In this document: one piece after another, positions 30,747 through 40,929 of the stretch
How positions within the stretch are numbered: position 1 is the stretch's first letter
Layout of the letters: each line of letters starts with the position of its first letter
Assembly (NCBI RefSeq): GCF_028532485.1
Contig: NZ_CP116942.1
Coordinates: 2,790,001-2,854,000 of the forward strand
Source of the DNA: Iamia majanohamensis
GTDB taxonomy: Bacteria; Actinomycetota; Acidimicrobiia; Acidimicrobiales; Iamiaceae
Direction of reading: 5' to 3'
Length of the DNA: 64,000 nucleotides
Notes under the pieces: model-generated
Seen by the model: only the letters and a program-made list of their open reading frames with translations
What the model was told of the DNA's origin: nothing
Database searches by the model: none
Made by a program: the position numbers and the translations under genes

Positions 30747-31295
30747 ATGCTGGCGGGCGTGACCGACGCGACCGCTCCCCACCCCGACGACCCCTTCGCC
30801 GACGTGTGGTCGGCCAACGCCGCCTTCGCCGCCGACTTCCCGTTGGCGGGCCTGAGCGGCGTGGCGGCCAAGGGCCTGGCCCTCGTGACCTGCATGGACA
30901 CCCGCATCGACCCCCTCTCGGTCCTCGGGGCCGAGCCCGGCGACGCCAAGATCATCCGCACCGCCGGGGCCCGGGTCACCGACGACGTGCTCCGGTCCCT
31001 CGTGCTGGCCACGAACCTGCTCGGTGCCCACCGCGTGCTGGTGGTGGCCCACACCGACTGCGGCCTGGTCGGCTCCGACGACGAGGTCCGGGCCAAGGTC
31101 GCCGGCGCCCTCGGCCGGGAGCCGGGCGAGGCCGAGGTGGCCGCCTACGACCCGCAGGCCATCGCCGAGCCGTCGTCGGCCCTGGTCGCCGACGTGGCCC
31201 GCATCCGGGCCCACCCGCTGGTGCCGGAGGCGACGGTCGTGGCCGCCGCCGTCTACGACGTGGCCACCGGCCGCCTGGAGCCCGTCGCGGTCTAG
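30747..31295 (+). CDS. Beta-class carbonic anhydrase
   Basis: This 182-residue protein has VTCMDTRIDPLSVLG, with the CxDxR zinc-site motif, and VVVAHTDCGLVG, with the HxxC zinc ligands. IIRTAGARVTDDVLRSL is the conserved substrate-pocket segment. It interconverts CO2 and bicarbonate. The ATG at 30747 has a GGGGGGAG ribosome-binding site 3 bases upstream; a downstream in-frame GTG is an alternative. The fold family is secure, the physiological role general. Confidence 0.92.
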   Translation: MLAGVTDATAPHPDDPFADVWSANAAFAADFPLAGLSGVAAKGLALVTCMDTRIDPLSVLGAEPGDAKIIRTAGARVTDDVLRSLVLATNLLGAHRVLVVAHTDCGLVGSDDEVRAKVAGALGREPGEAEVAAYDPQAIAEPSSALVADVARIRAHPLVPEATVVAAAVYDVATGRLEPVAV

Positions 31296-31383
31296 TCCGC
31301 ACCGGGCCCGTCGGCCCCGGGACCCACGCCGCGCGGGCGGGGGGCATGTGCGTCCCGGCACCGCCCTCCACCAAGATCGGGGG

Positions 31384-33063
<1,680 letters not shown>

Positions 33064-33070
33064 GGCCCGG

Positions 33071-33718
33071 TCAGGGCCCGGCCCGGACCGCGGGCGCAGG
33101 CCCGGTCCCGCCCCCGGGGCGGAGCGTGTGGCCCGACACGATGGCCAGGCCGGCGGCGATGAGCCAGGCGTCGCCGATGGTGAGGCCGACCCGCTGGGGC
33201 AGGCCGGAGGACTCCAGGCCCGCGGTGGCGGCCAGGCAGGCGCCCACCGCGACCCCCGTGGCCACCGAGGCCCGGGCCAGGCCGCGGTGGCCGGCCTCGG
33301 CCAGGGGGCGGGCGGCCAGCAGCGGGGTGAGGGCCAGCGACACGTAGCCGGTCGTGGCCGTCACGGTGTGGGCGGCATCGACCAGGTCGGAGCGCTCCAG
33401 GGGGGATGCGGCGACCCCGACGGTGGCCGCCGCGTTCACGGCGGTGGCGATCCACGCAGGCCCGGGCACGTGGCGGCGCAGCGCCACCGAGCCCACGGCC
33501 GCGCAGGCGGCGAAGGCGAGGAACCCGGCGGTCATGAGCGGCCGCTCCGGCGCCCCGACGGCGGCCGTGCGGCTGATGGCGTCCCGCGTCGGCACGTAGC
33601 CCGGCGTGCGGGCGCCGGCCGTGGCCCACGCCCCGATGAACGCCACCGGCCCGAGCACCAGCCCGAGCCCGGTCAGGTCCGGGCGCCGACGGACGGAGGG
33701 CACTGCGGAGGCGGTCAC
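33071..33718 (-). CDS. DUF998 family integral membrane protein
   Basis: The 215-residue protein has about six hydrophobic helices and the DUF998 features GYVPTRDAISRTAAVGAPER near residue 40 and SPLERSDLVDAAHTVTA at mid-protein. The family is uncharacterised. Its stop is 7 bases from the convergent ettA stop. The GTG start follows a GGACGG stretch. Confidence 0.8.
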   Translation of the reverse strand: MTASAVPSVRRRPDLTGLGLVLGPVAFIGAWATAGARTPGYVPTRDAISRTAAVGAPERPLMTAGFLAFAACAAVGSVALRRHVPGPAWIATAVNAAATVGVAASPLERSDLVDAAHTVTATTGYVSLALTPLLAARPLAEAGHRGLARASVATGVAVGACLAATAGLESSGLPQRVGLTIGDAWLIAAGLAIVSGHTLRPGGGTGPAPAVRAGP

Positions 33719-33791
33719 CCGTCCGGTTCGCTGCCGACGGGCCGGCGGACGGGTCGCACCGCGCCGGTCACGAGCGCGCCCGAGGGCCCGC

Positions 33792-34502
33792 TCACCAGGC
33801 GGGTGGCGGCGTCGGCGGGCGGGATGTCGCGCCGACCCCGGCCAGGCGGGCCTCGATGCCGTCCTGGAGGGCCAGGGGGCCCCGGTTGGGGACCGATCGC
33901 CCCTGGGCCAGGCGGTGCACCTCGCCCGGGGGCGGAGGGGCCTGGGTCCCGGTGAGGTGGAGGCTCTGCTCGAAGACGCCCACCGGGCCGTCGGGGTGGA
34001 CGATCGTGCCGATGCCCCTCCAGGCCAGCCAGTCCCGGCTGGCCCGGTGCTGGGCGACGAGGTCGCCGAGGCGAGCGCCGGGCAGCACCTCGACCAGGCG
34101 GTGCGGTCCGGCGAGGGTGCCCTGGCGCTCCTGGGTCTCCAGGAGCGACACCCGGTCGGCCAGCACGGAGATGACCGACGCGCAGGGAAGGGGTCCGCTC
34201 CTCCTCGGGAGGGCGGTGGCGTCGATGGTGCTGCCGTCCGGGTGGCCGAGCAGCGTCACCGCGACGGTGCGGCCACCCAGGCGCACGGTGCCGTGGTCGT
34301 GCACCGCGTAGCCCAGGTCCACGGCCTCGGCCACGAGGTCCTGCAGGGCGAGGTGGTCGGCCGTCGGGCCGCACCGCTGGACGCGCGCCGTCCGTGCATC
34401 TGCGTGCAACCGCCGGGCAGCGCCACCCACCAGCACGTGCTGGACCGTGACGAAGAGGAGCGTGAACACGCCGATGGAGAGGAGCGTGCCGGTCAGGCTC
34501 AC
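33792..34502 (-). CDS. Hypothetical protein with N-terminal membrane anchor
   Basis: The 236-residue protein opens with one transmembrane helix (LTGTLLSIGVFTLLFVTVQH) followed by a soluble part with no family I recognise. The soluble part includes strand-rich segments (GTVRLGGRTVAVTLLG, WLAWRGIGTIVHPDGPVGVF) and a proline-rich C-terminus. Coding appearance is supported by strong third-position GC and by the hydrophobic start in frame. It lies 72 bases after the glycosidase gene on the same strand. Confidence 0.55.
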   Translation of the reverse strand: MSLTGTLLSIGVFTLLFVTVQHVLVGGAARRLHADARTARVQRCGPTADHLALQDLVAEAVDLGYAVHDHGTVRLGGRTVAVTLLGHPDGSTIDATALPRRSGPLPCASVISVLADRVSLLETQERQGTLAGPHRLVEVLPGARLGDLVAQHRASRDWLAWRGIGTIVHPDGPVGVFEQSLHLTGTQAPPPPGEVHRLAQGRSVPNRGPLALQDGIEARLAGVGATSRPPTPPPAW

Positions 34503-34574
34503 CGGGCCCCATCGGCATCGCCGGCGCCGACGTGAGCCGGGGCCACGCCTCGCCCGGCCCCTGGCGACCGGTGC

Positions 34575-36782
34575 TCAGGCGGGGTCGGCGGGCAGCCAGG
34601 CCAGGTCGAAGCGGAAGCGGGCCCGACCCTCGGACCACATGGGGAAGTTGGTGCCCCAGACGTTGTCGTGGAGGCACACCCAGGCGCCGCCGGCGAGGTC
34701 GAGCGGCGCCGGGTCGGGGTCGAGGAGCGACGGACGGCCCGGGGCCACCAGCGGGGCGTCGAGGGTGCGCAGGGCCACCGTGCCCTCGGGACCGGGCCAC
34801 CGGACGCCCTCCCCCACGGCGTGGAGGTGCCGCCCGCCGCCGGCCTCCACGTCGAGGGGGCTGACGTCCTGGCCCAGCTTGTCGAGCACCATGGCGTCGG
34901 GGTCGGCCACCACCGGCCGCACGCCCACCCACGTCGCCTCGGGGAGGCGGTTGGCCGGCTTGTCGTCCCAGCGCAGGTCGAGGCGCAGCGTGGAGGGGCC
35001 CTCCGGCGGGCTCACGTCGGTGAGGGTCAGCACCGCGACCTCCGGCGCCCCGGAGCGCTCGTGGGCCTCGGCGGGCAGGGCCAGCTCGACGACGAGGGCT
35101 CGGACGTCGACGGGCCCGGGCTGCGGGCCCGGGGGCGGCCCGACCGACGCCAGCAGGTCCGCGGCCGAGGGGCCCCGGGCCCGGCGCAGGCCGGCCCCGA
35201 CGTCGGCTGCGCCGTCGGGCCCGGTCGGCGCGTCCGTGCCCGGCCCGTCCAGGGCCTCGAGGCCGGTGCGCGCCGACCACCGCTCCCCCACCCAGGTGGT
35301 GGCGCCACGCGGCTCCCACCAGGCGGCGCGGGCGCCGGCGGCGTCGATGCCGGGCTTGAGGTTGTCCTCCCGGGCCCACCACTCGTCCTCGGGTGCGCTG
35401 CGGACGTAGCCGTCCCACCAGCGGGCGTAGTCGGCCCCGTCGAACGCCTGGTGGGCGAGCAGGCCGACGGGGTGGTCGGCGTCGGCGAGGACCCGACCCG
35501 ACACCCGGTCGACCAGGTGGGTCAGGGCGCCGGTGACGGGGTCGACCACCAGCTCCCAGCACCCGAGCCGCACCAGCGCCTCGGGGGCGACCTCGGTGCC
35601 CCGGCTCCAGTCCGGCAGGGGCGAGCGCAGGACGTCGAGGGCGGCGGCGGCCGCCTTCCGCAGCCCGTCGCTGTCGATGGCGGCGACGGCTGCGTCGATG
35701 TGCGCTCGCTGCTCGTCCCACGACGCCTCGTAGGCACGGGTGCGGTCCTCGGCCCGCAGGGCGGGCAGGTCGTCGCGGGACCAGCGCTCGCGGTCGGGCA
35801 GGTGGGTCTTCTCGTCGAGGCCCCAGGTGTGCTCGGCCACGAGCAGGAGGTGCTCGTGGAAGCCCCGCAGCCGGGAGTCGTCGGGCGCCACCATGCCGGC
35901 CGCGAGCCACGACCGGCGGGCCCGCAGCAGCTCGCGGAGGGCCGCCACCTTCTGCGGGTCCGACCCCACCCCGTGGATCCACGTGTCGCCGATCTCCGCA
36001 GTGACCACGGGCAGCCCGGCCCGCACCGGCCGGAGCGCCTCGGCGAAGGCGTCGAGGGTCGAGCCCCGCACCTCCGCGCCCGGCACGCGGGCCCGCAGGT
36101 CGGCGAAGGTGGCCAGGACCTCCTCGACGGTGGGCGGGCCCTGGTTGTCCCCCGTGCGGGCGAAGGAGAGGTGGTCGGGGCAGCCGGCGACGCCCGTGAG
36201 GTCGCCGTAGCCCGACTGCTGGACCACCACCACCTCGGACCCGTCGGGGCTGCGCCACCGGAACGCCGGGGGCACGTCGGGCACCGTGGCCACCGGGTTG
36301 GCCCCCACGTGGAGGAGCTCGACCCCCGCTGCGGCCAGCAGGGGCACCAGGCCGCGGGTGTGGCCCGGGACGTCGGTCATCTTGGCCGCCACCGTGCGCC
36401 GCCCGAACCGGTGGTCGAGGCGGGCTGCCACCTCCAGGCCGGCCTCGACCAGGGCGGGGTCGCAGAGCTCGGTGTGGAGGGTGAAGGGCACCGCGAGCCA
36501 GGCCAGGTCGCCCGCCTCGATGGCCGCCTCGGCCGCGGCCCGGCCGGCGGCGTCGGTGCGCTCCAGGTACGTGTCGACGATCCACGACCCGGTCGTCCAC
36601 ACGAACCGCTCGGGCCCGCCCCGGGCCCGCAGCTCGGCCCCGAGGGCCAAGGCGGCGGGGATGTAGGACTCGACGAAGGTGTCGACGACCTCGGCCTCGG
36701 TGGCGGTGAAGCCCACGTCGAGGTGGGTCTTGGCGACGAGGTGGACGACGGGCGGGCCGGGCTTCGGGGCGGTCGGGGGCAC
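34575..36782 (-). CDS. GH38-like glycosidase (DUF5054-type)
   Basis: This 735-residue protein begins VVHLVAKTHLDVGFTATEAE, the metal-binding first strand of GH38 alpha-mannosidases (HxD). FVWTTGSWIVDTYLER and TDVPGHTRGLVPLLAAAGVE follow, placing a candidate nucleophile Asp and further metal ligands. The C-terminal ~350 residues are beta-rich, with WVCLHDNVWGTNFPMWSEG near the end, as in DUF5054 proteins. The specificity is unknown. The GTG at 36782 is supported by CAGCCT 6 bases upstream. It is divergent from the GH36-like gene, sharing a 73-base promoter region. Confidence 0.8.
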   Translation of the reverse strand: MPPTAPKPGPPVVHLVAKTHLDVGFTATEAEVVDTFVESYIPAALALGAELRARGGPERFVWTTGSWIVDTYLERTDAAGRAAAEAAIEAGDLAWLAVPFTLHTELCDPALVEAGLEVAARLDHRFGRRTVAAKMTDVPGHTRGLVPLLAAAGVELLHVGANPVATVPDVPPAFRWRSPDGSEVVVVQQSGYGDLTGVAGCPDHLSFARTGDNQGPPTVEEVLATFADLRARVPGAEVRGSTLDAFAEALRPVRAGLPVVTAEIGDTWIHGVGSDPQKVAALRELLRARRSWLAAGMVAPDDSRLRGFHEHLLLVAEHTWGLDEKTHLPDRERWSRDDLPALRAEDRTRAYEASWDEQRAHIDAAVAAIDSDGLRKAAAAALDVLRSPLPDWSRGTEVAPEALVRLGCWELVVDPVTGALTHLVDRVSGRVLADADHPVGLLAHQAFDGADYARWWDGYVRSAPEDEWWAREDNLKPGIDAAGARAAWWEPRGATTWVGERWSARTGLEALDGPGTDAPTGPDGAADVGAGLRRARGPSAADLLASVGPPPGPQPGPVDVRALVVELALPAEAHERSGAPEVAVLTLTDVSPPEGPSTLRLDLRWDDKPANRLPEATWVGVRPVVADPDAMVLDKLGQDVSPLDVEAGGGRHLHAVGEGVRWPGPEGTVALRTLDAPLVAPGRPSLLDPDPAPLDLAGGAWVCLHDNVWGTNFPMWSEGRARFRFDLAWLPADPA

Positions 36783-36788
36783 GGGCCC

Positions 36789-36794
36789 AGGCTG
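36789..36794 (-). promoter_or_regulatory. Leaderless -10 hexamer of the GH38-like gene
   Basis: CAGCCT on the minus strand, 6 bases before the GTG. It is a weaker match (C at position 1) and faces the GH36 promoter. Confidence 0.4.
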
Positions 36795-36843
36795 GCACGC
36801 CGGCCCCGGCGCCCCACCCGACCAGCGCCCGGGGCGGGGACGG

Positions 36844-36849
36844 TAGGTT
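36844..36849 (+). promoter_or_regulatory. Leaderless -10 hexamer of the GH36-like gene
   Basis: TAGGTT, 6 bases before the ATG. Confidence 0.55.
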
Positions 36850-36855
36850 CCGGCG

Positions 36856-38889
36856 ATGATCGCAGTGGGCCGCGACGGTGCCGTCGACCTGGGCGGCGAG
36901 GTGGCCTCGCTGCGGGCCACCCTCCCCCGGGTCACCTACCGCGTCGCGGGCCGGCCGGCCGCCCTCGCCCCCACCCGCCTGGACGGCCCGCCCGACGGGC
37001 CCTGGACCGCCGAGGACGCGCACCTGCGGATCACCCTCGCCGCCCGCCCGGCGGCGGCGCCGGGGGTCGACGGCACCGTGCTGCGCCTGAGCGTCACCGT
37101 CGTCGGCGACCGCCCGGTCCGCCTCGACGACGCCACGCTGCTGGCCACCGGGGGTCCCGGTGGCCTCCGCCTGGGCGCCGGCCCGGCCTCGTGGTCGCTG
37201 TACCGCAACGGCTGGAACAGCTGGTCCAACGCCCGGGCGTTCACCTTCGACGAGGCCGACGGCGACCCCTGGCTGTTCGCCATCGCCGACACGACCCTCG
37301 ACCCCGAGACCCCCCGCCGCCGCGAGCCGGGCCGCTTCCGCAGCGAGCTCGTCACCGCCCTGGCCGACCGGGAGGGCTCCGGCGGCCTGGTGCTCGGCTT
37401 CGTCGGCGGGGCTCGCTGCCTCTCGGTGGTCGACGTGGCCGCCGAGGTGCCCGGCGGGGCCCTCCCCCACGACGACCCCGGCCCCGGCCGCCTGGTCGAG
37501 CTGTCCGCCACCTGTCGCTTCGACGGCACCACCGTCGACCCCGGTGCGACCACCACCACCGAGGACCTGCTCGTCGCCGACGGGCCCGACCCCGTCGGCC
37601 TCCTCGAGGGCTGGGCCGCGGCGCTGGGCGCGGCCCAGTCGGCCCGGGTCCCGGCCCGCCCGCCCCACGGCTGGTGCTCCTGGTACTACCACTACGCCAA
37701 GGTGACCGAGGCCGACGTGCGCCGGGCCCTGGCGGCGGCCGACGGGGTCGCCGCCGACGTGCCCCTCGGCTACGTGATGGTCGACGACGGCCACCAGCAG
37801 GCCATCGGCGACTGGCTCGCCACCAACCACAAGTTCCCGTCGGGGATGGCCGCCCTGGCCGCCGACATCCGGGCCACGGGTCGCGACGCCGGCATCTGGA
37901 TCGCCCCGTTCCTGGTCGACCCGGACAGCGACGTGGCCCGCGCCCACCCGGACTGGCTGCTGCGGGACGAGGCCGGCGAGCCCGTGACCGCCCTCTGGAA
38001 CCAGATCTGGAACCTCCGGAAGCGCCAGCAGGTCCTCGACTGCACCCGCCCCGACGTGGTCGCCCACCTGGAGGAGGTGGCCCGCACCCTGGCCCGGGAC
38101 TGGGGCTACCGGGTGCTGAAGCTCGACTTCTGCTTCGCCGCCGCCCTCCCCGGCGTCCGCCACGACCCCGGCCGCACCCGGGCCCAGGCCCTGCGGGCCG
38201 GCCTCGACGCGGTGCGGCGGGGGGCGGGCGACGACGCCGTGCTCATCGGCTGCGGGCTCCCGCTCGGCCCCGCCGTGGGCGTGGTGGACGCCATGCGCAT
38301 CGGCACCGACGTGGCCCCGGCCTGGGGCGGGAAGGTCACCCGCTGGGCCTTCAGCGACCAGGGCGGCATCAGCACCCGCATCGCCATGCGCAACACCCTC
38401 ACCCGGGCGTTCCTGCACGGCCACCTGTGGTCGAACGACCCGGACTGCGTGATGGTCCGCACCGACCGCACCCGGCTCACCGAGGCCGAGGTCCGGTTCC
38501 TCGTCGCGGCCGTGGGCCTGACCGACGGCATGGTCGTGTCCTCCGACCGCCTCGACAAGGTGCCGCCCGAGCGCCTCGACCTGCTGCGGCTCTGCCACGA
38601 GCTGTCCGGCGGGCGGTGCCGGGTCGTCGACCTCTTCGCCGGGCCGGAGCCGGAGACCGTGGTGTCGGTGAAGGCCGACGAGGTGCTGTGGGGCCGGTTC
38701 CACTGGGGCGACGCCCCGACGGCGGTCTCCGTCGACCTCGACGGACCACATTGGGACGGCCTCGGCCTCGCCCGTCCCACCCAGGTGGTGGAGGCCTTCA
38801 CCGGGGCGACGCTGCCGGTGGACGGCACCCGGGTCGACCTCGGTGTGCTCGACCCCCACGACGTCCGGGTGCTCCGGCTCCCCCGCTGA
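36856..38889 (+). CDS. GH36-like alpha-galactosidase
   Basis: This 677-residue clan-D glycosidase has LYRNGWNSWSNARAF in the N-terminal beta domain and HGWCSWYYHYAKVTEADV at barrel entry. YVMVDDGHQQAIGDW, DAGIWIAPFLVDPDSDVA and RVLKLDFCFAAALPG (nucleophile Asp in KLDF) follow, and the acid/base Asp lies in DAMRIGTDV. It releases alpha-linked galactose or a related sugar and has no signal peptide, so it acts on imported oligosaccharides. The divergent GH38-like gene suggests a glycan-use locus. Confidence 0.88.
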   Translation: MIAVGRDGAVDLGGEVASLRATLPRVTYRVAGRPAALAPTRLDGPPDGPWTAEDAHLRITLAARPAAAPGVDGTVLRLSVTVVGDRPVRLDDATLLATGGPGGLRLGAGPASWSLYRNGWNSWSNARAFTFDEADGDPWLFAIADTTLDPETPRRREPGRFRSELVTALADREGSGGLVLGFVGGARCLSVVDVAAEVPGGALPHDDPGPGRLVELSATCRFDGTTVDPGATTTTEDLLVADGPDPVGLLEGWAAALGAAQSARVPARPPHGWCSWYYHYAKVTEADVRRALAAADGVAADVPLGYVMVDDGHQQAIGDWLATNHKFPSGMAALAADIRATGRDAGIWIAPFLVDPDSDVARAHPDWLLRDEAGEPVTALWNQIWNLRKRQQVLDCTRPDVVAHLEEVARTLARDWGYRVLKLDFCFAAALPGVRHDPGRTRAQALRAGLDAVRRGAGDDAVLIGCGLPLGPAVGVVDAMRIGTDVAPAWGGKVTRWAFSDQGGISTRIAMRNTLTRAFLHGHLWSNDPDCVMVRTDRTRLTEAEVRFLVAAVGLTDGMVVSSDRLDKVPPERLDLLRLCHELSGGRCRVVDLFAGPEPETVVSVKADEVLWGRFHWGDAPTAVSVDLDGPHWDGLGLARPTQVVEAFTGATLPVDGTRVDLGVLDPHDVRVLRLPR

Positions 38890-38909
38890 CGGGCCCCCGG
38901 GACCTCCCG

Positions 38910-39806
38910 CTAGCCGCTGGCGCCGGTGCGGAACTCCGGTGCCGCTATGGCGGCCTCGCCCGCGGCGCGCGCTACGCGGTCGAAGTGCAGGATCAGCCGT
39001 TCGTCGCGGACGGGGTCGTAGAAGAGGCACTGGGGGTCGTCCTCGAGCCGGAGGCAGTCCCGAAGGTCCCAGCGCCCGCCGCCTGGGTCGTACCGGTCGA
39101 ACAGGGTTGCGACGGTCAGCTCGGGGGCGAGGACGGCGGCGACCTCCCGGTCGCCCGCGCCCCAGGCCCGCACGAGCCGGCTCGCCTCCTCGCCGAGGTA
39201 CGTCTCGCTGGCGGGACCGTCGCCCTCGGTGAAGGTGGCCTGTCCCACCGGCGCCAGCCGATCGCCCTCGGCGACGGACGGCTGGGAGAGCAGCAGCCGC
39301 TCCCCTGCGTCGGTGAAGGTGCACACCGTCGAGCCGGCGGCCCCGTCGCAGCCCTGGAGGGCCCAGTCCGGCCCGCCGGGGTCGGCGTGGGCGAAGAGCT
39401 CGGCCACGGTGTCGGGGGTGGCCAGGGTCGCGGCTCCCTCTCGGTCGCCTGCACCCCAGGCCCGGACCAGCTCGGCCATCCAGTCCTGGGCGGTCGCGGG
39501 CAGGGCGGCCCCGTCGTCGGTCGCGGCGGTGGTCGACGGCGCCGAAGGGGGCGGCGGACCCGTCGTCGTCGAGACCGTGGTCGCGGCGGTCGACGACGGT
39601 GCCGTGGTAGCGGTGGCCCCCGTGGTCGTCGTCGGGGTGGCGTCGTCGGCGTCGTCGCTGCGGCCGCACCCGGCCAGCAGCAGCAGTGCGACCGACACCG
39701 CGCCCAGCCATCGCACCCGACCTCGCCATCCGGCGGCGGCCCGCGACGCGCCGCCGGTCGGTGCCCTCCGCTCCGGGTGTGCCGCCGGGTCCTCGCCGGT
39801 GCCCAT
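38910..39806 (-). CDS. Lipoprotein with internal duplication
   Basis: The 298-residue protein has a lipobox at WLGAVSVALLLLAGCGRS, so it is probably anchored outside the membrane by lipidation at Cys. A Thr/Ser/Pro-rich spacer of ~70 residues leads to two homologous modules of ~90 residues. Each starts LVRAWGAGDRE, then carries an ATLF/AELF helix, DPGG..W.L and a paired Cys (QGCDG...STVCTF versus RDCLR...PQCLFY). No family is recognised. I chose the ATG (MGTGEDP) to bring the lipobox near the start. Confidence 0.7.
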   Translation of the reverse strand: MGTGEDPAAHPERRAPTGGASRAAAGWRGRVRWLGAVSVALLLLAGCGRSDDADDATPTTTTGATATTAPSSTAATTVSTTTGPPPPSAPSTTAATDDGAALPATAQDWMAELVRAWGAGDREGAATLATPDTVAELFAHADPGGPDWALQGCDGAAGSTVCTFTDAGERLLLSQPSVAEGDRLAPVGQATFTEGDGPASETYLGEEASRLVRAWGAGDREVAAVLAPELTVATLFDRYDPGGGRWDLRDCLRLEDDPQCLFYDPVRDERLILHFDRVARAAGEAAIAAPEFRTGASG

Positions 39807-40076
39807 GGACTCGCCTTCCGTGGATCGCGTGGCCCGCCGGGTCCCACCCTGCCCGGACCGACGCCGTCCGCCCACGTCGCGGACCCACACCCTGGGCGGG
39901 GGCCGGGCCGGGGTCGCGCGATCGAGGGGGCCTCGAACCGACGCGGTGACCCGGGCCCACCTCCCCGACCGATCCGGCTCCCACCCCGACCGACCAGGCT
40001 CCTGGCGCCTGGGCGCCGCCCCGCTTGACCAGCTCGGTTCCCGGGCCGGCTCGGCTCGGACAGGGGGCGCGTCCGG

Positions 40077-40658
40077 CTAGAGCAGGGGCCGCAGCAGGTC
40101 AGCCACCGCGGTCGCCTGGGCGGCGGGGGCGCCGTCGGCCGGGGTGAGGCGCAGCTCGGGGGCCTCGGGGGCCTCGTAGGGGTCGTCGACGCCGGTGAAC
40201 CCGGTGATCTCCCCGGCGCGGGCCTTGGCGTAGAGGCCCTTGGGGTCGCGCCGCTCGCACTCCTCGATGGGGGTGTCGACGAAGACCTCGACGAAGGGCA
40301 CCCCGGCGGCCTCGTGCGCAGCCCGGGCCCGGTCCCGCCCGGCCCTGTACGGCGAGATCAACGGCACCAGGGCGACCACGCCCGCGTCGGCCAGCAGGAC
40401 CGCGACCTCACCGGCCCGCCGCACGTTCTCGTCGCGGTCGGCGGCGGAGAACCCGAGGTCGGCGTTGAGGCCGTGGCGGAGGTTGTCGCCATCGAGGCGG
40501 TAGGCCGGGCGCGACCGCTCGGTGAGCAACCGCTCGAGGGCGACGGCGACCGTCGACTTCCCCGAACCCGACAGGCCCGTGAGCCACACCGTCGCCCCCC
40601 GGTGCACCCGCTCATCGCGCGCCACCTCCCCCCCGTGCCACGTGACGTTCGAGCTCAT
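40077..40658 (-). CDS. cysC: Adenylyl-sulfate kinase
   Basis: CysC phosphorylates APS to PAPS. The 193-residue protein has the P-loop [62 protein letters not shown] and [14 protein letters not shown], all diagnostic. It is separated from cysN by 271 bases holding a structured repeat, so it may be transcribed on its own or through the repeat. Confidence 0.96.
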   Translation of the reverse strand: MSSNVTWHGGEVARDERVHRGATVWLTGLSGSGKSTVAVALERLLTERSRPAYRLDGDNLRHGLNADLGFSAADRDENVRRAGEVAVLLADAGVVALVPLISPYRAGRDRARAAHEAAGVPFVEVFVDTPIEECERRDPKGLYAKARAGEITGFTGVDDPYEAPEAPELRLTPADGAPAAQATAVADLLRPLL

Positions 40659-40765
40659 CGCACAGGAGCCCGCCACGGCAGGGCCGCGATTCGGTCGCTG
40701 CTCGCGACCGACGCCTCGGCCTGTCCGATGGCACCCGACGGAGCGCCGAGGCCCACGACCGACTG

Positions 40766-40929
40766 GGTGGCCGGCGCAGCCGCTGGGGGGTGCGGGGGGC
40801 CTCCCCCCGCAGAGGCAGGTGGCGGCGAGGGACGAGCCGTCACCTGCCGGGATCCCTCAGCGCGGCCGCAGGCCGCCCCCTCAGCTCGTCCGAACGGAGG
40901 GAGCGAAGCGACCGAGTGAGGACGAGACC
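40766..40929 (-). repeat. Structured intergenic repeat, copy A (after cysN)
   Basis: About 164 bases similar over the whole length to copy B at 44078-44227. It holds a 9-bp-arm hairpin (TGCGGGGGG/CCCCCCGCA, 40791-40811), a second with arms GGCAGGTG/CACCTGCC (40814-40848) and a third with arms CTCGTCC/GGACGAG (40885-40926). The arms of the last two differ from copy B by compensating changes. It begins right at the cysN stop. It may act as terminator, 3' RNA element or REP-like DNA. Confidence 0.8.

Noticed and set aside
33715-39984. A 2089-codon open frame on the minus strand spanning several genes.
   Set aside because: It runs antisense or out of frame to DUF998, the glycosidases and the lipoprotein, and its translation is Arg/Gly/Pro-rich with no domain. 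High GC makes such long empty frames common.
39807-40076. A gene in the 270-base gap between the lipoprotein and cysC.
   Set aside because: No frame with plausible start, composition or motif was seen; it is probably spacer and promoter DNA.
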